NCBI GenBank assembly: GCA_028583405.1
Contig: CM053256.1
Span: 1,420,424 to 1,484,423 of the forward strand
Direction of reading: 5' to 3'
Length of the DNA: 64,000 nucleotides
From: Pogonophryne albipinna
Lineage: Eukaryota > Chordata > Actinopteri > Perciformes > Artedidraconidae
Numbering within the stretch: position 1 is the first letter of the stretch; every line of letters begins with the position of its first letter. The notes below the pieces were generated by a model. The model was not told the origin of the DNA, did no database searches, and saw only the letters and a program-made list of their open reading frames with translations. The position numbers were made by a program, and so were the translations under genes. Positions 1 through 10,425 of this stretch are shown in pieces.

Positions 1-563
1 AGATCCAGTCGTCATGACTCCACTCCGGAGGGATTCCCCGATCATTTCTTACAGTTTCTCATCAAGGGGGGGTCTGAGGAAGGCTATGTGTATTTTTTTT
101 GTCATGAACCTTTTTCGGACCACTTATTTATTTATTTTGGTGACGATCCGACCTCCATGCTGCTACTCTGGTTCAAACGGCATCCACCAAACAATATGAT
201 TTATCTCCCCAAAATAACCAAAATCTGACACGGTGTGAGATGTCTTTTTTAGCTGTTCTGTCGTCATTTCCTGCGATCTTCTTCATAAAGTCAGTCAGAA
301 TGAATGAATGGGTGTTTCTTTGACTATTTATAGGCAAATATGGGCGTTACGTGAAGCCTGCAAAAGCTGCACCGCATTTCGAATCGATTGGGATTTATAA
401 AGGGAAACCGGCGTAGGAAGTGCCGTACGCACTTTCCTCGCCGGTACGCAATGTTCGGTGAATCGGAAAATGTCGGAATATGTATGTACCTATTTTTCGG
501 ATTACTACTACGTAAGCAACCTTCCCACGTGAATCCTACGCACGGCGTTATACATGAGGCCCC
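1..563 (-). mobile_element. PIF/Harbinger-like DNA transposon fragment, cut by the window edge
   Basis: Read on the minus strand, the block starts near 563 with GGGGCCTCATGTATAA. It runs into a CpG-rich subterminal region containing GTACGGCACTTCCTACGCC and TATAAATAGTCAAAGAAACA. A GGGCCTCATGTA terminus followed by GCGTACGC-type sequence is typical of fish PIF/Harbinger elements. No nuclease or Myb-like reading frame is visible, so this is either a non-autonomous copy or the non-coding end of a larger one. The other terminus lies before position 1 or is lost, so the 3-bp target duplication cannot be tested. The inner part (1-300) may be unrelated flanking DNA. Confidence 0.45.
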
Positions 564-2028
564 TGGGCTGCACCGTCGATAGTTACGCCACTGGTTCATG
601 GCTAAGGTAAGGCAGCATGTAGCCTACAGTTCTTTCCCTCCCAAACAAACAGGCAACTCAAAGTACTTTTTAATTCTTTATTCTCTTTTAATTGAGTTTT
701 ACCAAGCTACATACAAACAATCTTTTCATGTTCAGTGTTTAAAAGTCTATCCAAGCTTTCTGTAAAACACATGAGCTCAATTTAATGCAAATACAAAATG
801 GATAATAAAGGAGCAAAGAGGGTGCATACAGTACATCAAAATGCAGGTATACAAAAGAATGAAATGTTAAATATACTTAAATAATTTAACCAAAAATTGA
901 TTTTAGCCACTTTTTTAGTTATGCCTTTCGTATTTGTGCTAAGAATATGAAATAAATATCCAACATTTGTAAGTAACATTTTCCAATGGCAAGTAGCCCA
1001 AATGAAGGTTCTCTATGCAATATCCATATGAACTACTTTGTGCAAAACTTCACCAACCAAAGGAAATGAAAAATGTACAAGACCAGAATATAACATAATG
1101 ATTTTCCTCAGAGAACCAACAGTGTCTCCAGCATTTGACAGATTTAATATAAAGACACGTTTTAACTGGAATAACAGAAACACCTAATTATGTGTTCAAC
1201 AAAAGTCTCCATAAAGCTGAACTTCATTATCTTTAGGCCTACAACTAGATATTAGTCTTTAAAATTGGGCCACATGAAAGTGCTGTTAGAATGAACAGGA
1301 AATATCTTTACAAACTGTATAGTCCCATATAATTGACATGCTTTATTGATAAACATGTCTCAAGTTCTTTTTATATTTGCTGGTCGTGCATCACATGTTT
1401 ACTGTGAATTGGCCTGAATTTGCAGTTTGTCATATAATCAATCATTTGCTCTCTGTATTTAAAATGAAATGAGGGGATTTGACACATTTTGATTGCATAA
1501 ACAATATATTAAATGCACACTTATGGGAGAATGGCTTTCATAGCTGCGAACATAGTGTAACATATTATTTTGTAGAATGATCTCAGCAATACCAAGTCTA
1601 TCTTTTCTTTACAGAAAGGATATAACCTCAGATACAGAGACCTCTAGTGGCTCATAGATGCACATCAAAGCTGCAGTTGGTACTTTACTCTGTCTACTTC
1701 TTACATTACTGACGTTTGACGACCTAGTGACAGTTGCTGCAGATTTTACATAATGACATTTTTTATAAGATTGACCTACTGTTGCTTTTGAAAGATTGTG
1801 TTTTATTCCCAGTTTATTAGCGCAAAAGTTAAACAGCCAAGTTAATACATATTTACACTGACAGATAATATGCAGTTTAAGCTATTGCTTAATTCACATT
1901 GTAAATACACATTTTCATAATATAGTGTGCTTTCAGCTTGTAAATGGGTAAAATAACAAATTGCCTTTTTGCTTAATAGTAAGTGCTTTGGCTTTTTGTT
2001 CATGACTTATGCTTTCTCTTATCTACAG
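564..2028. other. AT-rich unique non-coding DNA
   Basis: No frame with codon structure and no recognised repeat. Short A/T runs and scattered stops occur in all six frames. The last 20 bases are a good splice acceptor tract (pyrimidines then ATCTACAG at 2021-2028), so the end of this stretch may be intron or upstream flank of the candidate gene that follows. Confidence 0.5.
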
Positions 2029-2135
2029 GTCTATAGATTTCCTCTCCACTGAAGAGTAGGCAGCAGCTAAGATGAGTCAGTCTGCTAAAACGGGAATTCA
2101 ACATCCTCAAAAGACTGCACACACCGAAGACAAAG
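2029..2135 (+). CDS. Candidate exon 1 of an unrecognised multi-exon gene
   Basis: The block is bounded by a strong acceptor (CTTTCTCTTATCTACAG, ending 2028) and a strong donor (AAAG|GTATGTAAG, intron from 2136). An ATG at 2072 opens a 21-codon frame, MSQSAKTGIQHPQKTAHTED and one more K, that runs to the donor and ends in phase 1. Stops in the other two frames precede the ATG, so the first 43 bases would be 5' UTR if this is a start exon. There is a problem: joining this ATG frame to the best downstream acceptor (2335/2336) leads to a stop at about 2407. The exon may therefore be untranslated, may use another partner, or the splice may differ from what I infer. The exon limits are seen; that it is transcribed is inference. 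Confidence 0.35.
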
Positions 2136-2335
2136 GTATGTAAGAGTAAGATCCACTCTTTCATATGGGAACCCGTTTGCCCTAAAAAGACTGAACCATA
2201 ACGGGCTGAGGACACAATCCAAGATGTACAGACTATAATTGACTGTCCCCAGAAAGAGAAGAGGAACCCCTAAAACTAAAGCATCACTCTGAAGGAATGT
2301 GCCCTAAAAAACAAAATTAATTGTCCCTTATTTAG

Positions 2336-2621
2336 AACATTATCAGATCTGCGAAAAGAAAACAAGGACGCCCTATTTTCTGCACTGGACTATGTGGAGA
2401 GTTGAAACATGAACAGGGGAGTATGAGCTGCACTGATTTTTACTGTAAACAAGTGGAAGAGGAGCCAGCGGACCCTGAGACACGTGAAATCTGCCGTGTA
2501 ACCAAGTTTGGGAATTGGGAATTTGAAGGCCTGGAGGCATTTGTGGAGAGAGAGCCTGAGCCACGCTTAACTGGACACTACGAGGACACACCAGCAGCCG
2601 AGGCAGAGGAAAGCAACACAG
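2336..2621 (+). CDS. Candidate internal coding exon (acidic segment), phase 0 in, phase 1 out
   Basis: An acceptor (TTGTCCCTTATTTAG, ending 2335) opens a frame with no stop across 95 codons to a donor, CACAG|GTTAGC, at 2621/2622. The first third is basic (SAKRKQGRP). The rest is acidic and polar (VEEEPADPETREICRV, EGLEAFVEREPEP, TPAAEAEE). The first in-frame ATG is at 2423, in the context GGGAGTATGAGC, and could be the true start if the upstream exon is 5' UTR. The split codon at the 3' end (G) plus AT from the exon at 3973 gives GAT, so the two exons join without breaking the frame. That is the main reason to think this is a real gene. I recognise no domain in this exon. The opposite strand also happens to be open here and is treated as a shadow. 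Confidence 0.4.
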
Positions 2622-3972
2622 GTTAGCCACCTCACATCTGATCTTTGGGGGAAGTGTCCATTAATCAGTAGACAAAAATATTTAAAGCCTTTCTCATTAT
2701 GATATGTATTTATTGATCGGACTAGTACAGATTTCTTTTGAGGATATGATTACATTCTAATTGGCAATTGAACCGTACATTGATGTCTCCTTTGTTAAAA
2801 ACACAACAACCAACTAAATAATGTGATTACGGTTACTACATTTTGAATGTGTTGTTTTAATAACTGCACTGCATTGTTCCTTCACCGAATAAGATCTAAG
2901 TTAATAAAAGACTACCCTGTGGCAGGCAAATAAACAAATGATGCTTCTTTTTTTTGCTTGACTTGCTGCTGAAGCAGTCAATTGTCCCCTGCATGCTTAA
3001 AACTATTTTGGTCATGGCTACAAGGCACATTAGGTTATCCTGCTGCTAACATAAATGAAACAAGATAGACATTATACCAACTGTTGTTCACCGTCAATAC
3101 CTTTCCTGACTTGTTTAATCAACATCCATGAACAATTTGACAAAATCTAAATTAAGTATGTTTTGTAGACAGAGAAGTTGAGTTGTAGTGTCCTTAAAAG
3201 AGGTCAGGGGAAAGTTCTTAGACTGGAGATTTAGCATGTGGACGGTTGGGTGATTTTATTTTCTGGTGATATGCTTAACTTTTTAAGAAGTCGTTTGACT
3301 GAGCAGACTACATTTTGGGGTTGCAGGGGATATCAATTGCAGAAAAATCTTCCCTAGGTAGATGTTACAGTGTATAAGGATAACAAAAGAGAGAACACAG
3401 AAGTAGTACTATGGAAAGCGCTATTTAAATACCTTTTATTATTGTTATAATTATTATTATTATTATTATTATATAGTAGCAAAATGCAAGTTCCACATAC
3501 AGGACATTCAGGATTAATTTCATCGTTAACTTGTACACCCTTAGATCGATCTGATAGGACTTACATCAGTTTAGTGCGGTTCTTTTAATACAAATTAAAT
3601 GTTCCACGCTCTTTAATAGGATGTCAAAAGTTGTCAAATTCAGTACTAGGAATATAAAATATGACACCAACATGCTTTCATGTGCACATACAAGTCATTG
3701 GCATTCATAATAGGAAATGGTAAGACGAAATATGCAGTATACTGTACTAACACTAACATTATATTTTCCTAGTGCACTTGTGTCTGCTTATAAATAATCA
3801 TAGGTAAAATTAAAGCGACCAGCCAAACATGGATAAATGTTTATGTACTTTTTGGAAAGTCTTCTCTAATTGGAATTTAATAATATATACATTCATTATT
3901 TCCTGCATTTAAATTCTGTCACGGTCACTTTACACCAAATTGTTTACTAATGCATCTTTCTTCTCTCCCCAG

Positions 3973-4205
3973 ATTTGTCTCCGCAGGAGTTGAATATCTG
4001 TCCGTGCTGCACAAATCCTTCAGACTCTGGCTTCCTGCAGCAGCATGTCAACCATCATCACCGGGATTATAACTATGGTATACTTGGTCCTAGATACCAG
4101 TCCTCAAAGTACTCTCTAGGGACTTTTGAAAATGTTGTCCCCAAGGCACACATGCATGAATCTGCAAACACCTGTATTCATATCCATGCAAATGGGCTTC
4201 TATAA
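3973..4205 (+). CDS. Candidate terminal coding exon with a lone C2H2-like finger (PRDM9-finger-like)
   Basis: A strong acceptor (CTTTCTTCTCTCCCCAG, ending 3972) leads into a frame that continues from the exon ending at 2621 in phase. The peptide reads DLSPQELNICPCCTNPSDSG, then FLQQHVNHHHRDYNYG. The pattern C-x2-C-x11-H-x3-H with FLxQHVxxxH recalls the isolated finger that lies between the PR/SET domain and the finger array in PRDM9 proteins (CPxC...FLSQHVxxNH). The loop here is one residue shorter than the usual C2H2 spacing and lacks the usual core phenylalanine, so the finger may be degenerate. The frame stops at 4203-4205. A possible alternative donor lies at AACTATG|GTATAC (4077/4078), after which the finger could join a further exon. 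No PR/SET domain or finger array is visible in the window. This could be a relic or short paralogue of a PRDM9-like gene, or something unrelated. Confidence 0.4.
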
Positions 4206-4251
4206 TTGTTATCACTTGTTTTATTCTGTAAACTGTATACATCCAATGCTA

Positions 4252-4257
4252 AATAAA
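4252..4257 (+). terminator. Candidate poly(A) signal AATAAA
   Basis: AATAAA lies 47 bases after the stop codon of the candidate terminal exon and is followed by T-rich DNA. This is the expected place for cleavage and polyadenylation if the exon is terminal. AT-rich DNA of this kind throws up AATAAA often, so alone it is weak. Confidence 0.3.
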
Positions 4258-4727
4258 ATGTTATAGATTAATTTAGTACTCATAAAATATTAATTAACAA
4301 AATAAATCAAGAATTAATTAGACAACACACACATCATGCAAATATATCTGGGAAACAGGTTAACCACGGCTCTGCAGGGGAATACAATGTCATTCATATT
4401 GTGTTGTATAGTTTCATATTGCATCAATGATGTATGGTTGTCCCAAAATCCAATCGCACACAGTTAAAGAACCACTGTCCTAGTACAGAGTGCATTAGTA
4501 CTTTCCAGACTTTGATGCAGCTAATAGTCCATAATGTCCAAGATCTTTAGAAAGCTTAAATTGTACAGAATTTAGTAAAAGTTCATCAGAAAATGTAAAA
4601 TTATGAGTTGATCCATGATGCATTAAAAGATAAACTACAGTAATATAGGTTAAGTCCTGATTTAACAGGAAGAAGCATGGCATGGCATGACACAAATAAA
4701 TAATATATAGCTACCAACAAAATATCA
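4258..4727. other. AT-rich unique non-coding DNA
   Basis: No gene or known repeat is visible. Two short open frames are chance. The stretch lies between the candidate PRDM9-finger-like gene and the 3' tail of the L2 element. Confidence 0.45.
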
Positions 4728-7515
4728 ATCAATCAATCAATGTTTATTTATATAGCCCAATATCACACATGTTACATTTGTCTCAGTGGACCTCACAGTG
4801 TGTACAGAATATCAGTATGACAATACGACACCCTCTGTCCTTAGACCCTCACATCGTACAAGGAAAAACTTCCGGAGAAAACCCACAGTTTAAAGGGGAA
4901 AATGGGAGAAACCTCAGGGAGAGCAACAGAGGAGGGATCCCTCTCCCAGGACGGACAGACGTGCAATAGATGCCGTGTGTAAATTGAAAAGATAATACAT
5001 TTGCAACATAGGTAGTCCAAATATTTGGAAATGCATGTGTGTATAATAGGAAGATGAATCCATGAGGATATCCATCCAGGACCTATGATCCAGGACCACA
5101 GCCACGACTCAATAACCAGGGCTCGCGATCCAGGACACAGGACCGCAGGATCATCCATGACTCCGGATCCCAGCGTATATAGACACCAAAAAGAAAGAGA
5201 TTTGGGGAAGCTGGGTTAATCGGAACATGAGTACACAGGTATAGACAGAGAGAAGGAAGAAGTAAGATGTCCCCCGACAAACTAAGCCTATATCAGCAAA
5301 ACTAGGGGCTGAATCTAATCAGCCCTAACTATAAGCTTTATCAAAAAGGAAGGTCTTAAGCGCACTCTTAAAAACAGATAGGGTGTCTGCCGCCCGAACA
5401 CAAACTGGAAGCTGATTCCACAAATGTGGAGCTTGATAAGAAAAGGCTCTGGCTCCCATTGTACTTTTAGAGACTCTAGGAACAACCAACAACCCTGCAT
5501 TCTTGGAACGCAATGCCCTAGTAGGACAGTAGGGTATAATGAGTTCTTTAAGGTAAGATGGCGCCTGCCCATTAAGGGCTTTGTAGGCGAGAAGAAGAAT
5601 TTTAAATTCTATCCTGTGTTCTATAGGGAGCCAGTGTAAGGCAGCCAGAACAGGAGTAATGTGGTCACTTTTCCTAACTCTGGTTAGTACACGAGCTGCA
5701 GCATTTTGAATCAGCTGAAGCGACTTGACTGACTTCTTGGTACACCCTGATAATAAAGAGTTACAATAATCCAGCCTTGAAGTAACAAATGCATGGACTA
5801 GTTTCTCTGCATCGTTTTGAGGCAAGATATGCCTGATTTTTGCAATGTTACGTAGATGGAAGTAGGCGGTCCTTGAAATTGATTTTATGTGGGCGTTAAA
5901 GGATAAATCCTGATCAAATATAACACCAAGATTCCTTACAGTCTCACTGGAGGCCAAATTAATGCCATCCATAGTTAGTATATCTTTAGATAATTTGTTT
6001 CGTAGATTCTTTGGGCCAAGTACAATAACTTCAGTTTTGGTCGTGTTTAACATCAAAAAGTTTAAGGTCATCTTTTAAGTCCTTGAGGCAGTCTTGAATT
6101 TTATTTAGATGATTAATTTCATCAGGCTTGATTGATAAATATAGTTGAGTATCATCCGCATAACAATGAAAATTTACAGAATGATTCTTATAATATTGCC
6201 TAACGGAAGCATATATAATGTGAACAAAATAGGTCCGAGCACTGAGCCCTGTGGCACTCCATGGCTAACTTTAGTTTGCGTGGAAGATTCATCATTGACA
6301 CGTACAAACTGAGAGCGTTCAGATAGATAGGACCTAAACCAGCCTAAAGCAGTTGCCCGTATGCCAACTAAGTGCTCTAGTCTTTGCAATAAGATATCAT
6401 GATCGATAGTATCAAATGCAGCACTGAGATCGAGCAAAACAAGAATAGAGACAAGTCCCTTGTCGGAGGCTATTAGAATGTCATTTGTGACTTTAACCAG
6501 AGCTGTCTCTGTGCTATGATGTGTTCTTAAGCCAGACTGAACATCTTCAAATAAATCATTGTTTTTTAAGTAATCACACAACTGTTTTGCGACCTGCTTT
6601 CTCAAGAATTTTTGAGAGGAACGGAAGATTAGAAATAGGTCTATAATTGGCTAAAACCTCTGGATCGAGGTTATGCTTTTTAAGAAGCGGTTTTATCACT
6701 GCTACTTTGAATGATTGTGGAACATAGCCTGATAATAAAGACATATTCATAATATTTAATAAAGAAGTGTTAATTAATGGAAAAACTTCCTTCAACAGCT
6801 TAGTTGGAATTGGGTCTAACATACACGTTGATGGTTTAGAAGAGAGAATCATTGAATTTAATTGTTCAAGGTTTATGGCTGAAAAGCATTCTAGTTTACT
6901 ATCTAGTGTAATATTAGAACTTACGTTTCCGGGAGCTGTTGATAACACTATACTGGTCAAAGGCAAGAGGTCATTAATGTTGTTTCTAAGAGTAACAATT
7001 TTATCGTTAAAAAAGCACATAAAATCATTACTACTGAGTGCTATGGGAATAGAAGGCTCAATCGAGCTATGGCTCTCTGTCAGCCTGGCTACAGTGCTGA
7101 AAAGAAATCTTGCATTATTCTTATTCTCATCTAATAATGAAGAGTAGTAGGCTGCTCTCACTTTACGCAGTGCTTTTTTATATTCATTGAGAGTAATATG
7201 CCAAATTAAACGAGATTCTTGAAGTTTAGTGGAACGCCATATCCTTTCAAGTTGTCTCGACTTTTGCTTTATTTTGCGGGTTTCGGCATTATGCCATGGA
7301 GCTAATCTATGTTGTTTTATTTTCTTCTTTTTCAAAGGAGCAACAGAGTCTAATTTTATTTGCAGCGCATCTATAGCACTATCAACAACATGATCAATTT
7401 GGGGTGGTGGACATTTTGTATAAGTTTCCTCCCCTACATGCAGACATGCTATCGAGTTAAGTATTGGTGGAATCTCTTCCTTACATTTGGCTATAGCACT
7501 AACAGATAACAGATA
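4728..7515 (-). mobile_element. LINE-2 (L2 clade) non-LTR retrotransposon, 5'-truncated
   Basis: The element runs right to left. Its 3' end is an (ATTG)n-type tail, seen on the plus strand as ATCAATCAATCAATCAATG at about 4724-4742. Then comes a roughly 580-base 3' UTR containing the fish repeat block with GAGGGATCCCTCTCCCAGGA (4932-4951), followed by the reverse transcriptase coding region (5325-7510). The endonuclease domain that should precede the RT is absent, so the copy is truncated at its 5' end near 7515, as is usual for L2. A triplicated short motif, AACAGAT (7500-7519), sits at the 5' junction. I could not define a clean target duplication. The same 3' UTR recurs on the plus strand at 22180-22455. 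Confidence 0.9.
5325..7510 (-). pseudogene. L2 reverse transcriptase ORF2 remnant with at least three frameshifts
   Basis: The remnant lies in successive minus-strand frames. From 7510 to about 6600 there is the linker upstream of the RT and the first RT motif ([18 protein letters not shown]). From about 6600 to 6182 come [15 protein letters not shown], the catalytic segment [15 protein letters not shown] and [10 protein letters not shown]. In a third frame the catalytic YADD lies at 6151-6162. From 6071 to 5325 there is the C-terminal region with KTEVIVLGP, TSRLDYCNSLLSG, AALHWLPIEHRIEFKILLL and YKALNG, typical of L2 and Rex-Babar LINEs. Breaks fall near 6600, 6182 and 6073. The catalytic residues themselves are still present, but the protein cannot be made in one piece and the endonuclease is missing. 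The family would reverse-transcribe its own RNA at a nicked target; this copy is dead. Confidence 0.9.
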
Positions 7516-10141
7516 ACAGATATCTTGTGTTTTTCACATGAGAGCAGAAGCCCGAGGAGAAAAGAAACAAGAAAATCTATACATGACAAACCTCTGATGC
7601 AGGAAAAACATTTTTTTGTGATACTGCATGAAAAACAATAATGGAAAGAAGATGATCGCCTTTATAGTGTTTCTGATTACCGTTGAAATATATTGTAATG
7701 GTTTCTTTTTTTTAAATTCGCATTCCATTTTATCCCCCGTTTGAATCGGAATATATATCTGTCTCGAGCAGGGCTTTCATCAGAGGAAGATCTTCCCCGC
7801 ACATTCGTTTACACCCAGGATATGCATCACTAGGACGAGGGCCACAACTAGACCTGTCTCGGTCAATTCGGTGGGAATTGGTCTATTATTTTTATGTCCG
7901 CAATTACGAGGACAGAGCAGTAACTACGACTCCAGCGTAGATAACAAAGATATATTTAGGAGTAAATAATATTGACTGTACCTTTGTTTAAAGCTGGAAT
8001 CAATACTTCTTAAAGCGTGTCCATTTTTCATTTAGCCGCGTCATGTCTGTGCGGAGGAGGGGCAGAGAGATGAATGGGTGGATTCTCTAATTCCCCCTGT
8101 TGCAGTTATCATAATTGTTGAACAACCACGGTTTTTAAAGATCGGGCTCGGGGAGAGGCAGGCCACACAAAGAAAGTTAATAGATTTGGAAAATTGAGAT
8201 AGATTGCACAGCAGCCGTTTTTGGACCGTTCCATCGGCGTGGCAGGCAGATGGACAAATATGATCCGGGGAGGAGGTGGAGGATGGGGAGGGGGATACTG
8301 CAGCACACAAACACAGAGAATGCATCCTGATAAATAAAGGTGTTACTGTTTACCCTTTCCGTGCTGCCTGCACGTGTCTCATCGTGTGGCGGGTGATAGT
8401 CGGATGCATCACAGTTTGAGGCCTCCATCAGCCTCAGAGCGGGTGAATTCTCCCTGAAAGGCCTCGGCGAAGCAGCGGCAGTTCCTCTCTTGAGGCACCA
8501 GGGGGAAATGGATAGCTGTGGAAAGGATGCTTCGGGGAATAGGCGAGCTCAGGAAATGCCTCCCGCTCAGAAGTTTTTGCCAATTTGTTAGAACTATGAT
8601 ATGGAATGAGCCTGTGGTCAGCATTGCATATAGAAAAGGTCTCTTTTGTCCCTTTTGTAATGCCTCCATCATACCTCCTCCATCATAGACAGTGTTGTTC
8701 CAGCTGATAGTGCTCCCTGTGTACGACCTCTGACCCCGTCATTTGTCTGCGGACGATGGCTTTCAGAACCTCCTAAAGGATATTTTACAGCAGTGATTTA
8801 TCCAGAGGAGGCTACATTTGGTCCCATCCGTTTTGATACCGGCCATTGTTTTCACATTTGATGCTTTTCTCTCTGCTCCTCTGAAATCTTTCCCATATCC
8901 AATTTTCGCCTTTTCCCCGTGTCCAATTTTCCCTAATATTCAGATGATTATAGCATGATGCTTTCCTTCCCTTCTTTCAGCGTTCTACTCTTTTTCCTCT
9001 CCTGCTGCTATTTTCCCCTGATTCCCTTTCACTCTCCTCCTTATATTCGGACAAACAGCTACATGATATGAATATTTACAGTGACATAATGTTTAATCAT
9101 CTCCGATATAGATGCACCACGATGCCTGAGTCTGCTGCAAATCATCCGCAAATCGAAAACATAAAATCTTACATTTAGTTAGCCCTTCCCTGTCCTAGAG
9201 CCAAACGGCAAAAAACATTTTCAATCTGTCCCCTTTGACAGACAGTCTGCAGTGTTTTAGCTTGCCGCCTGAGAATTGAATCACCCCATATTGAATCTTA
9301 TAAAGTCCAGTTGAGGGGATTTTCTTTTTGTGATGTAATTTGAGCTATCCAATTTTCCTTGTATTTACGGTCTATATTTTGTCAATTTGGCAGAGGAACA
9401 CATTGTGTGCGTTGGCGCTGGGTGTCACCGGTGTCGTCACGCTGCGGTGGTTTTGGTGTTGGCTGGCCTCGGAGGTCAGTGTGTGGGAAGAGATGGTGGC
9501 TATGCAGGGCTTTGCAGCGGCTCTTGGCCTGTCCCTTTGGGCTCCGGCAGGCCCACATCCACTCCTCTTATTCATGAAGGGGTCAGAACACGGGTCAAAA
9601 CACACCGTTTGACTCCCCGCAACACACTGGTGTGTGTGGGCATAGATGAAACTGGGTATTTTGTGGGTCTTTGGTAAGCTGCAGCTGGTAGCGGCTCTTA
9701 CTTCTCTCCCTCTCAAGTCCAAATGTGCCTAAAAGCATGGCTCACACAAAGGAAGGAGAGAGAAAACGCCATTAAAATGTTGAGTGCTGAGAGTGGGCTG
9801 CCGAGTTACACATAAAGGATAGAAAGATGCTGTTTATTCCCCATTAGTATCACCACATTGACAGGTTGGTCAAGAGGTGAGGAAGATTTCTCTCTCCCTC
9901 AACCACCATGTAATGCTTGCACTGAGAAACTACGCTGGTAAAACTAACGTGTTTTCCACCAAGTCGGTCGCTATCGTGGCAAGTCCCCGAGAGGATCTCT
10001 TGACCACGGCATCCCTCCTCCTTTCATCCCACTCTAACCTCTTGCTCCTTCTGTCTCTTTAGTGCAGAGATAGAGATGTGGAGGGCGAGGGAGACTGACA
10101 GTGTGCGCTCCCCTGCTCAGTAAATATGAACTGCACCCAGC
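7516..10141. other. Unique non-coding DNA, partly CpG-retaining
   Basis: No exon with good splice sites and open codons was found. The part at about 7740-8060 keeps scattered CpGs, has few simple repeats and includes TTTAGCCGCGTCATG and CAATTCGGTGGGAATTGG, which resembles conserved non-coding DNA. The frames at 9340-9722 overlap one another on both strands and have no recognisable domain. Confidence 0.4.
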
Positions 10142-10425
10142 AGACAGACTCATTCATCACGGGGGAAAAGAGGGGATGGTGGAGGTGGAGGGATACAGAA
10201 AGGACTAAGAGAAATGTCCAAAAGACAGAGAGGGAGGGAGGGAGGGATGAAGAGGAGGAAGAAGAGAGGTGGGAGGAATAGGAAGCAGATGGAAAAAAGG
10301 ATGAGAGAAAGGAAAGTGTTCTGGGTGAAACGAGTGGGAGAAAGAGATAACGGGCTGAAAAGGAGAAGAGAGTCCCGGATGATTGAAGGATAAATAAAGG
10401 ATAGAGGAAGTGCATGGGGAGGAGA
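10142..10425 (+). repeat. Polypurine tract (GA/GGA-rich)
   Basis: Roughly 280 bases of plus-strand sequence are dominated by G and A, with clusters such as GAGAGGGAGGGAGGGAGGGA (10229-10248) and few pyrimidines. It accounts for the long serine- and leucine-rich open frames on the minus strand. Such tracts can form triplex DNA. Confidence 0.7.

Noticed and set aside
2373..2630. Minus-strand 85-codon frame opposite the candidate exon
   Set aside because: No splice sites on that strand and no domain. The plus-strand frame has matched acceptor, donor and phase.
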